The notes under the pieces were generated by a model that was given only the letters and a program-made list of their open reading frames with translations, was not told the origin of the DNA and made no database searches. Below, piece after piece: positions 7,996-16,395 of a stretch of DNA of 43,802 nt; within the stretch, counting starts at the first letter, position 1, and each line of letters begins with the position of its first letter. A program made the translations under genes and the position numbers. Origin of the DNA: Singulisphaera sp. GP187 (lineage in GTDB: Bacteria; Planctomycetota; Phycisphaerae; Phycisphaerales; SM1A02); assembly GCA_945868805.1 (NCBI GenBank), contig CAMBMO010000020.1:1-43802 (forward strand), written 5' to 3'.

Positions 7996-9042
7996 TCAAC
8001 GGCCCGGTGCGACGTGTTTCGCGCTACGCCCCATCGCAACTTCGATCACATCGCGCACTACCCAACTCATGTTGACCATCGCGGTCTCGGTTCGGCTGGC
8101 AAGGTGCGGCGCAAGAAATGCGTTTGGAAGTCCGACGAGCGGATGATCGGCGGTGAATGGTTCGGGATCGTGCACATCAAGAATCGCACGTGCTTGTGGG
8201 TGAGTATGCAGGAAGTGCGCCAGGGCGGCACTCTGTATCACGATGCCACGACTGGTATTGATGAGCACGACCTCCGGTCGCATCAGGTTGACGAGCGCTG
8301 CGCCAACGACATCTCGATTACTCGGACGGCCGTCGATGTGGATCGAAATCACATCGGATTCCCGAAAGAGTGTCGTCGAATCAACGCGGAGCGCGCCAGA
8401 AGTTCTCTCTGCTGAAATCTCGAGCAGGTCGTTGTAGAGAACGCGAAACCCGATTGCACGCGCGACTTCCGCAATCCGCGATCCGATTCGGCCCAGGCCG
8501 AGGATTCCGAGCGTGAGTTCGTTCATCTGACGCGGCGCGACGATTTTTCTGCGCGCTTCTTCCCACGCTTCGAGAGTGAGCGCGCGATCGAGGAAGACCC
8601 GAGGGCGCAGCGCGTCCGCGAGCAGACAGAGCGCATACTCCACGACCGCTTGTGTATTTGCGTCGGGAGTGTGAACCACTGTGACCGAGCGATTCGCGCA
8701 GGCCAAGAGGTCGATGTTGTCGACGCCGACTCCGGCGCGACCGACGACCTTCAATCGTGGAAGCCGCTTGAGGACCGAGTCGTCGACGGTCGTATACGTC
8801 CGCACCACCAATCCGATGGCGCTGGGTGAGTGGCGAATGAACTCTGGCGAATCGACCCCGCCTTCGACGACCTCGGCGTGCGACTTGAGCCAAGCCAGCG
8901 GTGCCTCGGCGAGGGGTTCGGTAACCAAAATGACCGGTTTTTGTTGGATAGTTTTTGCCTTTCTTTTGCCTTTCTCGGGCTCAATGCTAGGGTAAGAGCG
9001 TGGCGAGCATGGTTGTCCCCAGCTATCAATCTCATTGCGCAC
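7996..9042 (-). CDS. D-isomer-specific 2-hydroxyacid dehydrogenase (SerA/glyoxylate reductase-like, no ACT domain)
   Basis: A NAD-dependent dehydrogenase of about 330-350 aa. Visible elements are VILVTEPL at the start of the substrate domain, GRAGVGVDNIDL, the nucleotide-binding LGILGLGRIGSRIAEVAR, NTSRGIVIQ, a DVHDPEPF segment in the position of the catalytic Glu, and LAPHLASRTETA where the usual catalytic His follows Pro. It is shorter than SerA at 35026-36246 and lacks the ACT domain. The substrate is unknown. The start is unresolved: no ATG lies in frame. A GTG at 9042 gives 348 aa but overlaps the divergent gene start at 9000 by 43 nt; a TTG at 8928 would cut the first strand. Confidence 0.8.
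   Translation of the reverse strand: MRNEIDSWGQPCSPRSYPSIEPEKGKRKAKTIQQKPVILVTEPLAEAPLAWLKSHAEVVEGGVDSPEFIRHSPSAIGLVVRTYTTVDDSVLKRLPRLKVVGRAGVGVDNIDLLACANRSVTVVHTPDANTQAVVEYALCLLADALRPRVFLDRALTLEAWEEARRKIVAPRQMNELTLGILGLGRIGSRIAEVARAIGFRVLYNDLLEISAERTSGALRVDSTTLFRESDVISIHIDGRPSNRDVVGAALVNLMRPEVVLINTSRGIVIQSAALAHFLHTHPQARAILDVHDPEPFTADHPLVGLPNAFLAPHLASRTETAMVNMSWVVRDVIEVAMGRSAKHVAPGR
8988..8993 (+). promoter_or_regulatory. -10-like element before the subtilase gene
   Basis: TAGGGT ends 6 nt before the GTG at 9000; TTGCCT at 8966-8971 lies 16 nt upstream as a possible -35. Confidence 0.35.
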
Positions 9043-10580
9043 GATTATCCATCGGCGCGGTGGCACTCTTGTCACTGGTGACGGCTGCAGGTGCGGACGA
9101 GATTGGCTACGACGCGCTCGTTGCAAGATTGAGCGGTCAAACGATTCCCAATGGCTCGGGAATCCGATTAGCGCAAGTCGAAGCGTCCGGTGACGGCACT
9201 GCCGCCAACTACGGACCCGATCAGGCGGCCGCGGAATTCTTAGGCAAGATCTTTGTGCCCCAGAGTGGCGTGGCGACGGTCAGCGGTCATGCAAATGCTG
9301 TCGCGCAGATCTACTACTCCAACACCGCGAGCATCGCATCGGGTGTCAGCTATGTTTACCTCTGGGAAGCGAACAATTTTATCACTGGTGCACTGCGTTA
9401 TGGACAGGGTTCAACGATTGCACCGCTCACTCCGCCATCAACCCTCATGAAAATCTATAACAGCAGTTGGATCGGAGGATTGTCGGGCACGACGCCGACG
9501 GCAGGCGACAACGAGATTCTTCGTCGGGCGGATTTCGCTATGAATCGCGACGACACTCTTTATGTTGTTGGGATGAACAATGGCGCGACATCCCTGACCT
9601 ATCCACTGATGGCGATGGGTTTTCACGGTCTATCGGTGGGACGGATGGATGGAGAGCACTCGCACGGCTTGGTGCCAACTGGCGGGGATGGCGTTGGGCG
9701 GATGAAGCCAGAAATCGTGGCACCAGGTGGCGCGACTAGTTGGTCGACGCCTGCGATTGGCGCGGTTGCAGCGTTGCTTTTTCAGACGGCGGCAACGCAT
9801 CCCAATCTTGCGACAAATACGAACGCGGATGAAACGACGGTGATCAAGGCTGTGATGATGGCTGGTGCACGACACCGAGCAGGATGGACGAATAATCCGA
9901 CGCTGACCGGACCGGCGCGCGGACTGACCACCAAGCCACTCGATTCGATTTATGGCGTCGATGTTGTGAATGTCGATCGCAGCCATCGAATCTTGACTGG
10001 TGGCGAGCGCGATGGAGTCGCGACGTCAACGGCGGCGATTGTCCTACCTCCTGCGGCGTGGGATTTCGAGGTCATTCCATTCGGCGCGACGCGGTACTGG
10101 CGTATTCGATCTTCGCAAACGATCTCAGAGCTTTCGATCATCGCGACCTGGAATCGAACAGCTTCCAACGCGACCGCGCTCCCCGTCATGGCAGACATGA
10201 ATTTGACACTCTTCCGTGTCGATGGCACTGGCGCACTTGTGGCTCTCGAAGGGGAGGATGGAGCCGCGTTCTACGCGAGTGGAAATGTCGCAAGTCGATC
10301 GACGGTCGACAATGTCGAGCACATCTATGTCAGTGAGCTGCTCGCTGGCGAGTATGTGATCGAGGCCAAGCGAACTGGAGTTGCTGGGACAGCCGCCTCG
10401 TTCTCGCTTGCGTGGTTGATGCCGCCCATGTCGGGGGACCTGAATGAGGATGGTCGAGTCGACGGACTGGATCTCGCGGCGGTGCTCAGCGGATGGGGTG
10501 GAAGTACGAGCGGCGATGCCAATCATGATGGAATCGTCGATGGCGTGGATCTCGCGGCGGTCTTGTCGAACTGGGGATAA
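9000..10580 (+). CDS. Secreted subtilase-like (S8) protein with dockerin-like C-terminus; catalytic Asp position is Glu
   Basis: A 526-aa exported protein. After a signal peptide (cleavage near residue 32, AGA/DE) the S8 fold elements appear in order: IRLAQVEASG around residue 61 (the usual Asp of the DTG strand is Glu61), SGHANAVAQI with His97, an oxyanion-type Asn154 in KIYNSSW, VVGMNNG, VGRMKPEIVAPGG and GATSWSTPAIGAVAALL with Ser247. The triad is thus Glu-His-Ser in appearance. A beta-rich region follows, then two EF-hand/dockerin-like repeats (GDLNEDGRVDGLDLA and GDANHDGIVDGVDLA), each followed by LSGWG or LSNWG, typical of planctomycete secreted proteins. Start is GTG at 9000 or ATG at 9009. 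Whether it is still a protease is open. Confidence 0.8.
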   Translation: MASMVVPSYQSHCARLSIGAVALLSLVTAAGADEIGYDALVARLSGQTIPNGSGIRLAQVEASGDGTAANYGPDQAAAEFLGKIFVPQSGVATVSGHANAVAQIYYSNTASIASGVSYVYLWEANNFITGALRYGQGSTIAPLTPPSTLMKIYNSSWIGGLSGTTPTAGDNEILRRADFAMNRDDTLYVVGMNNGATSLTYPLMAMGFHGLSVGRMDGEHSHGLVPTGGDGVGRMKPEIVAPGGATSWSTPAIGAVAALLFQTAATHPNLATNTNADETTVIKAVMMAGARHRAGWTNNPTLTGPARGLTTKPLDSIYGVDVVNVDRSHRILTGGERDGVATSTAAIVLPPAAWDFEVIPFGATRYWRIRSSQTISELSIIATWNRTASNATALPVMADMNLTLFRVDGTGALVALEGEDGAAFYASGNVASRSTVDNVEHIYVSELLAGEYVIEAKRTGVAGTAASFSLAWLMPPMSGDLNEDGRVDGLDLAAVLSGWGGSTSGDANHDGIVDGVDLAAVLSNWG

Positions 10581-10592
10581 CCTCGAGCGCTC

Positions 10593-12380
10593 GTGCGCGC
10601 CCGTCGAACCGATTTCGCAATTCTTTTCACGTTGCTCGGAATCCTCGGGTTTTTCTTGGTGCTTCCGATCTGGTATTCCGTTCATGGCGCGCTCCATGAT
10701 TCGAGTGGTTGGACGACATTTCACATCATCGATGTCTTTCGAGACCCGCAACTGCGACTCGGTCTCTGGAACGCGCTCGCGATCGGGTTGTTGACGACGA
10801 TCATCGCGTCGGTTGTCGCGATCCCCATGGCTGTCGTCTCAGCCCGCTGTTCATTCGCTGGGAAGGGATTCCTGAACGCTGCGCTTTTGGCGCCACTCAT
10901 TCTGCCCCCATTCGTCGGTGCCATCGGTGTCGAGGCCATCATCGGGCGAACCGGAAGTCTCAATGTGATTCTCATGAATCTCGGGGTGATCTCGACGCCG
11001 ATCGACTTTCTGCTCGACGGCGGATTCCTGTGCATTGTCGTTCTTCAGGGGCTCCACCTCTATCCGATTCTCTACTTGAATCTGCTCGCTTCGCTGGCGA
11101 ACATCGACCCCGCGCTCGAAGAGGCGGCGCGCAATGTTGGCGCGGGTCCGTGGCGCCGATTCGCGAGTATCACGCTTCCACTCCTTCGTCCTGGTTTCTT
11201 CGCCGGAGCGACGATTGTCTTCGTCTGGAGCTTTACCGAACTGGGTACGCCTCTCATGTTTGGGTTCCGAACCGTGACCAGCGTGCAGATTTTCGATGGA
11301 CTGAAGGAAATCGAATCGTCGAGGCAACCCTACGCCCTGACGGTTGTGATGTTCGTCGTGGCGACAGGCATCTATCTGATCGGGAGATCGACGCTTGGAC
11401 GCTCCAAGGGGACCGCGTCGACGAAAGCCTCTGTTCGTCGAGTGGAAGCCGTGCTGGGCTGGAGAGGAACGATTGGCGCATGGGCGTTGCTTGGTGGCAT
11501 CGCGTTCGTCGCTTGCCTTCCGCACATCGGGGTCGTGCTCTCGGCACTCAGCGTTCCGGGGAGCTGGTACGAGTCGGTGCTTCCGCAGGCTTGGACACTC
11601 GACAACTTCGCAAACGCTTTGCAGCACCCGCTCGCCGCAGGGGCGATCCGAAACTCACTCTTTCTCGCCGGGTTTGCAGTCGTGCTTGATCTGATTCTCG
11701 GTGTCGCGGCGGCGCGCATTCTCGTTCGGACGAAGCTTCCACTGCGATGGTTGCTGGACATCTTGGTGATGCTTCCGATCGCCGTGCCTGGACTGGTGCT
11801 GGCGTTTGGGTTTGTCTCGATGAGTCTCGAATGGCCATTCGCTTCGACGGCACCGGCGTGGCTCGGCTGGATGAGCGTTCTCATGCCGACCTCGTGGTGG
11901 GAGTGGGTTTCAAACGCTCCTCTGGCATCCTGGGGCAACATCGTCGGAGCCGAGCCGAATCCCTTCCCATTTCTGATCATCGCATATGCGATACGGCGAC
12001 TCCCGTATGTCGTGCGATCCACTGTCGCTGGGTTGGAGCAAACGCCCGTCGACTTGGAGGAAGCCGCCGCGAGCGCTGGAGCGAAACCCGGTCGAATCAT
12101 GCGCAAGATTGTCGTACCCCTCGTTGCCGCGAACATGATCGCGGGTGCGCTGCTGGCATTCAGTCTCTCGATGCTCGAAGTTTCCGATTCGCTCCTGCTG
12201 GCTCAACGAGAGGGCGACTTCCCGGTGACGAAGGCGATCTACACACTGTTCGATCGCCTCGGAGATGGTCCTGCTATCGCAAGCGCGTTGGGAACCTGGG
12301 CGATGCTTTTGCTCGCCGCAACGCTCATGGCCGCGAGTTCGTTGCTTGGCAAACGGCTCGGGGCGGTCTTCCGCGGATAG
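10593..12380 (+). CDS. ABC transporter permease, two-domain (FbpB/ThiP-like, iron(III)/thiamine class)
   Basis: A 595-aa inner-membrane protein made of two fused permease halves, each with about six membrane segments. Both halves carry the EAA loop that contacts the ATPase: EEAARNVGAGPWRRFASITL near residue 180 and EEAAASAGAKPGRIMRKIVV near residue 505. Fused permeases of this type serve iron(III), thiamine or similar small-solute importers; the substrate cannot be told here because no ATPase or binding-protein gene is adjacent. GTG start at 10593, 12 nt after the preceding stop, with no Shine-Dalgarno; TAACCT lies 9 nt upstream. Only 37 nt separate it from nuoD. Confidence 0.88.
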   Translation: MRARRTDFAILFTLLGILGFFLVLPIWYSVHGALHDSSGWTTFHIIDVFRDPQLRLGLWNALAIGLLTTIIASVVAIPMAVVSARCSFAGKGFLNAALLAPLILPPFVGAIGVEAIIGRTGSLNVILMNLGVISTPIDFLLDGGFLCIVVLQGLHLYPILYLNLLASLANIDPALEEAARNVGAGPWRRFASITLPLLRPGFFAGATIVFVWSFTELGTPLMFGFRTVTSVQIFDGLKEIESSRQPYALTVVMFVVATGIYLIGRSTLGRSKGTASTKASVRRVEAVLGWRGTIGAWALLGGIAFVACLPHIGVVLSALSVPGSWYESVLPQAWTLDNFANALQHPLAAGAIRNSLFLAGFAVVLDLILGVAAARILVRTKLPLRWLLDILVMLPIAVPGLVLAFGFVSMSLEWPFASTAPAWLGWMSVLMPTSWWEWVSNAPLASWGNIVGAEPNPFPFLIIAYAIRRLPYVVRSTVAGLEQTPVDLEEAAASAGAKPGRIMRKIVVPLVAANMIAGALLAFSLSMLEVSDSLLLAQREGDFPVTKAIYTLFDRLGDGPAIASALGTWAMLLLAATLMAASSLLGKRLGAVFRG

Positions 12381-12402
12381 CGGTGCCCGTCCTGCGATTT
12401 CC

Positions 12403-12408
12403 TATACT
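12403..12408 (+). promoter_or_regulatory. -10-like element before nuoD
   Basis: TATACT, five of six bases of the consensus, ends 9 nt before the nuoD ATG; no Shine-Dalgarno is present. No good -35 is visible. Confidence 0.4.
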
Positions 12409-12417
12409 CATCCGACC

Positions 12418-13737
12418 ATGCCGTTCACTCTGCAGCCCGACGAAGGTTACGGGCTCGATATCGAGACTACTGAGTATCTGAAGGATCACTTTCAATCTCC
12501 AGATCGTTGGATTCTGAATTTCGGTCCGCAGCATCCTGCAACGCACACGACACTGCGACTGGTCCTCGAACTCGACGGGGAACGGATCGCGCGTGCGACT
12601 CCGCACATCGGATACCTGCACTCGGGTTTCGAAAAACTCGGAGAGCATCACGACTATAACCAGTATGTCTGCACGATCAGCCGTATGGACTACGCATCGC
12701 CGATCTGTAACGATGTTGCTTGGCACTCTGCCGTCGAGACACTCTTCGACGTTGGTCTCACACCGCGTTGCAAGGTGATCCGCACGATCATGGCCGAGTT
12801 GGGTCGCATCCAGAATCATTTGCTCTGCGTCGGCGCAGCTGGTTTGGATCTCGGCGCATTCACTGGCTTTCTGTATGGCTTCAACGAGCGCGAATTCATC
12901 TATGACATCCTCGACTATGTCACCGGGCAGCGATTCCATCCCGATTGGACGCGCGTTGGTGGAGCCTGGCGAGACATTCCCGACGACGAAGTCTTTATTC
13001 GCATGGTTCGGGAGTTCATCGATGTTCGCATGCCGAAGGCGATTGGCGACATCGAGACTCTGCTGAACCGCAATCGAATTTTCGTTGATCGAGTCGAGGG
13101 CGTCGGCGCGATCTCGATGGAAGATGCGATCGCATGGGGAGCGACCGGGCCGATCGCGCGGGCGTCAGGGGTGAAGCGAGATGCGCGCAAGGACGATCCC
13201 TATCTCTGCTTCGCGCCGAATTGGGACGGCGAGGGCGCGGAGGCCGTGAAATTCAATGTTCCAATTGCGACGACCGGCGATTGCCTTGCGAGATACCACG
13301 TTCGTCTCGAAGAATTGCGCCAGTCCAGCTCGATCATCCGCCAGCTGATCGATCGGATTCCAAAGGGACCGATCGACGCGACGGCCAACGGCAGTGCCAC
13401 GGCGAAAGATTCCAAAGCCCAAAAGGTTCGACTACCCGAGAAGGGGGATGTCTACGGTTCGATCGAAGGGACGATCCAACAGTTTGAGCTGATGATGCAC
13501 AATCGCGGCTGGAAGACCCCCATCGGCGAGGCGTACGGAGGGATCGAAGGTCCCAACGGAGAACTCGGATATCTCATTGTTGCCGATGGAGGTCGTTGCC
13601 CTTGGCGAGTCCGAGTGCGACCACCCATTTTTTATAATTTTCAGTTGTTCCCTAAATTGATCGAGGGACACCAACTCGCCGATGCGGTCGCTGTTTTGGG
13701 ATCTCTCAACATCATCGCCGCGGAGCTTGATCGCTAG
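12418..13737 (+). CDS. nuoD: NADH-quinone oxidoreductase subunit D
   Basis: A 439-aa 49-kDa-type subunit of respiratory complex I, located at the junction of the peripheral and membrane arms beside the quinone pocket. Visible signatures are FGPQHPATHTTLRLVLELDG at the N-terminus, HIGYLHSGFEKL, IMAELGRIQNHLL, and the C-terminal end GSLNIIAAELDR, where most homologues read GSLDIVLGEIDR-like. A variable insert (residues about 325-340, TANGSATAKDSKAQK) lies before the C-terminal part. It is followed 24 nt later by nuoE. The nuoA, B, C and G-N genes are not in the window, so the complex is encoded in split clusters. Confidence 0.96.
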   Translation: MPFTLQPDEGYGLDIETTEYLKDHFQSPDRWILNFGPQHPATHTTLRLVLELDGERIARATPHIGYLHSGFEKLGEHHDYNQYVCTISRMDYASPICNDVAWHSAVETLFDVGLTPRCKVIRTIMAELGRIQNHLLCVGAAGLDLGAFTGFLYGFNEREFIYDILDYVTGQRFHPDWTRVGGAWRDIPDDEVFIRMVREFIDVRMPKAIGDIETLLNRNRIFVDRVEGVGAISMEDAIAWGATGPIARASGVKRDARKDDPYLCFAPNWDGEGAEAVKFNVPIATTGDCLARYHVRLEELRQSSSIIRQLIDRIPKGPIDATANGSATAKDSKAQKVRLPEKGDVYGSIEGTIQQFELMMHNRGWKTPIGEAYGGIEGPNGELGYLIVADGGRCPWRVRVRPPIFYNFQLFPKLIEGHQLADAVAVLGSLNIIAAELDR

Positions 13738-13761
13738 CGGCCCTTCGCCTGGAGAAACGGA

Positions 13762-14325
13762 ATGTCTTGGAAGACGAAACAATCCGGCACGATGGATGTG
13801 CCAAAGAGAAGCGAGCCCTATTGCACGGCGAAGATGCTGGAGCACTGGAAGTCCGTCATTCTGCCTCGATACGCCACGACGCATGGCGCGCTCATGCCGA
13901 TCTTGCACGATGTTCAGCATGAATACCGACACATTCCTTACCAGGCGATGATCGAGATCGCGACTTTTCTTAAGATCGCGCCATCCGAAGTTCTCGATAC
14001 GGTCTCGTTCTATGAGGAGTACACGACGAAACCCGTTGGGAAGTGCGTCATCGGTGTCTGCCATACGTTTGCCTGCGAAATTTGTGGGCATCAAGCGATC
14101 GTGGATCGCGTTCGGGCTCGACTCGGGATTGAACCACACGAAACCACCGCCGATGGTGCATTCACTCTGCTGACGATGGAGTGTCTCGGTTCGTGCGATA
14201 CCGCACCAGTGGCATTGTTCAACGAAACATTGCACGAGAAGCTCACGGTCGAAAAGGTCGATCAGTTGATCGACGAAGCATTGAAAGTCATGTCGCAACC
14301 CGCGAAGGCGACTCCACACCCATGA
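13762..14325 (+). CDS. nuoE: NADH-quinone oxidoreductase subunit E (24 kDa, 2Fe-2S)
   Basis: A 187-aa thioredoxin-fold subunit of the NADH-input module. The [2Fe-2S] ligands are clear: C100 and C105 (GVCHTFACEICG), C141 and C145 (MECLGSCDTAP). The N-terminal helical part (ALMPILHDVQHEYRHIP) is typical. Shine-Dalgarno GGAG lies 8 nt before the ATG. Its TGA overlaps the ATG of an 85-aa ORF (ATGA), and that ORF in turn overlaps nuoF, so the three are translationally coupled. Confidence 0.96.
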   Translation: MSWKTKQSGTMDVPKRSEPYCTAKMLEHWKSVILPRYATTHGALMPILHDVQHEYRHIPYQAMIEIATFLKIAPSEVLDTVSFYEEYTTKPVGKCVIGVCHTFACEICGHQAIVDRVRARLGIEPHETTADGAFTLLTMECLGSCDTAPVALFNETLHEKLTVEKVDQLIDEALKVMSQPAKATPHP

Positions 14326-14579
14326 ACCAGCCGAATGCGCAATCCAAACCCACGAGCCTCGCGCGGTCCTGTGGCGAGTGCGTCGGCCACATTCTCAAGG
14401 CCATCCGTACTCCTGCGGAGCGTCCTAGAGTCGCTCCACTGCCTGAATGTGATGTGCGCACCGTTGGCGCTGCGATCCGCGAAGAGAGAGTCGGGGATGT
14501 ACTCCACCGCCGAATCGTCATCGATCAAGTCGTCGCGGTCGATCCTGCTGTGCCACTCGGTCTGGACCCAATCTCATGA
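14322..14579 (+). CDS. Small protein of unknown function encoded between nuoE and nuoF
   Basis: An 85-aa ORF I do not recognise. It overlaps nuoE upstream by four bases (ATGA at 14322-14325) and nuoF downstream by four bases (ATGA at 14576-14579), which is strong evidence that it is translated. It has a CGEC motif near residue 17 (SLARSCGECVGHILKAIR), a Pro-rich middle (ERPRVAPLPECDVRTVG) and a C-terminal segment of alternating hydrophobic residues (VLHRRIVIDQVVAVDPAV). There is no signal peptide or membrane helix. Its position suggests a link to assembly or function of the NADH module; this is inference. Confidence 0.7.
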   Translation: MNQPNAQSKPTSLARSCGECVGHILKAIRTPAERPRVAPLPECDVRTVGAAIREERVGDVLHRRIVIDQVVAVDPAVPLGLDPIS

Positions 14580-15922
14580 AGCTCTCAGAACCCATCCTTA
14601 CCCAACGCATTCCGTCATTTCCGCATGGCGATCCGAAGAATCGTCACATCGTCGGCTACGACGAATTCGTCAAGACGGCCGGCTACAAGGGACTCGAGCG
14701 CGCTCTCGACATGGAATCAGCTCAGGTTGTCGCTCTCGTGAAAGATGCGGTCCTGCGCGGTCGTGGCGGTGCGGGGTTTCCGGCGGGGCTGAAGTGGTCG
14801 TTTCTCCCGCCAGTGGATGGGAAGGGGTTGCGGTACCTCTGCATCAACTGCGATGAGGCAGAGCCTGGAACATTCAAAGATCGACTGCTGGTCGATTTTG
14901 ATCCGCACTTGGTTCTCGAGGGCATCGCAATCGCCTGCTGGGCGTGCCAGCTCGACGTCGCCTACTTCTTCATCCGAGGCGAATACCACCATCAGGCAAA
15001 GGTGATGGAGCGTGCGATCGAAGAGGCGTACGCCGCCGGGATCTTTGGCGCGCAGGGGATCATGCGTGGCAAGGTCAAACACTCGGTCGAGTGCTATGTC
15101 CACCGAAGCGCTGGTGCGTATATCTGCGGGGAAGAGACTGGATTGTTGGAAGCACTTGAAGGCAAGCGTGGCTGGCCACGCGTGAAGCCACCATTTCCCG
15201 CTGTCAAGGGAGTCTTTGGTCGCCCAACGATTGTCAACAATGTCGAGACACTTGCCGCAGTTCCGGACATCGTGCTGCGCGGAGTCCCGTGGTGGAAATC
15301 GATCGGAGTTGAAAGTTCCTTCGGAGGGATGCCTTCGTATGGGACCAAATTGATGGGAGTCTCTGGTCATGTCGAGCGTCCCGGATGCTTCGAAGCTCCG
15401 CTGGGAATTCCACTCAGCACACTCGTCAACGAATACTCGGGTGGCATGCGCGGCGGAAAGAAATTCAAGGGTGCGATCGCGGGTGGAGTGTCGATGGGCG
15501 TGCTCGGAACCGATCAGTTCGATGCGGCGATGGACTTCGAGATCGGTCGTCGATGCGATGTCCTCGGTTTAGGGACGGCATGCCCGACCATCTTCGACGA
15601 GGACACGGACATGGTCGCGGTTGCACTCAATTGCGCGCGCTTCTTCATGAACGAGTCGTGCGGTCAGTGCACACCCTGTCGTGAGGGTTCGGGGTGGATC
15701 TTCAAGCTCCTGACGCGGATCCAGCAAGGTGACGCCACGACGAAAGATCTGGATCTGCTTCTAGAACTTGCCGCATCCATGGGGCTCAACGAAGGAACGA
15801 CGATCTGCGGTCTGGCCGACGGCAACAACTGGCTGGTGCGAACCATCGTGACCAAATTCCGCACAGAGTTCGAGCGGCGCGTGAAGCCGAAGTTCATTCC
15901 GTTGCATCTCGCCGCCCGTTGA
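14576..15922 (+). CDS. nuoF: NADH-quinone oxidoreductase subunit F (51 kDa, FMN and 4Fe-4S)
   Basis: A 448-aa subunit that oxidises NADH and passes electrons via FMN to the iron-sulfur chain. The FMN/NADH-binding glycine-rich motif GRGGAGFPAGLKW is at 62-74, the second conserved block AYICGEETGLLEALEGKRG at about 181-199, and the 4Fe-4S ligands are C362, C365, C368 (ESCGQCTPCREG) and C411. Length is normal. The start overlaps the preceding small ORF by ATGA; the stop overlaps a TTG start of ybeY (TTGA). Confidence 0.97.
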   Translation: MKLSEPILTQRIPSFPHGDPKNRHIVGYDEFVKTAGYKGLERALDMESAQVVALVKDAVLRGRGGAGFPAGLKWSFLPPVDGKGLRYLCINCDEAEPGTFKDRLLVDFDPHLVLEGIAIACWACQLDVAYFFIRGEYHHQAKVMERAIEEAYAAGIFGAQGIMRGKVKHSVECYVHRSAGAYICGEETGLLEALEGKRGWPRVKPPFPAVKGVFGRPTIVNNVETLAAVPDIVLRGVPWWKSIGVESSFGGMPSYGTKLMGVSGHVERPGCFEAPLGIPLSTLVNEYSGGMRGGKKFKGAIAGGVSMGVLGTDQFDAAMDFEIGRRCDVLGLGTACPTIFDEDTDMVAVALNCARFFMNESCGQCTPCREGSGWIFKLLTRIQQGDATTKDLDLLLELAASMGLNEGTTICGLADGNNWLVRTIVTKFRTEFERRVKPKFIPLHLAAR

Positions 15923-16395
15923 GCACTCCGCGCCCATCGATCGATCTGGTCTGCGCCGTCGCCATAGACGAGCCAAAGTTGATCGAACGCGTGCATCGGA
16001 TGATCGATTTGCTCCCAACGAGGGATGCGCGTGTGACTCAGTTCGCGCGCGTCTCGATTCGGATTGTCGGAGATTGCGAGATGTCTGACCTTCACCAGCG
16101 TTATTCAAATGTCGAGGGCACAACAGATGTTCTAACATTTGTCCAAACGGATTCTCATGGTGGTCTTGAGGTCGATCTCGCGCTCTGTTGCGACGAGGCT
16201 CAGCGAAGATCGCAAGAATTCGGACATTCGGTCGAGAACGAGCTTGCCTTGTACGCGATCCATGGTCTTCTCCACTCGATTGGATTTGACGATCGCGACC
16301 CGACGCAAGCCACGCATATGCACCGCGAAGAAGACCGCATATTGACCTCGATCGGAATCGGTGCAGTCTTTGCGCCGAGGAGAGGGGAATCATGA
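15919..16395 (+). CDS. ybeY: Endoribonuclease YbeY (16S rRNA maturation)
   Basis: A 158-aa UPF0054 protein. It has the central motif GTTDVLTF (residues 67-74) and the metal site HGLLHSIGFDD: His115, His119 and Asp125, where E. coli YbeY has a third His (HxxxHxxxxxH). Asp in that place occurs in other homologues and may still bind zinc. It matures rRNA and takes part in ribosome quality control. It starts with TTG inside the nuoF stop and ends with ATGA overlapping the next gene, the common ybeY-corC arrangement. Confidence 0.92.
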   Translation: MSTPRPSIDLVCAVAIDEPKLIERVHRMIDLLPTRDARVTQFARVSIRIVGDCEMSDLHQRYSNVEGTTDVLTFVQTDSHGGLEVDLALCCDEAQRRSQEFGHSVENELALYAIHGLLHSIGFDDRDPTQATHMHREEDRILTSIGIGAVFAPRRGES

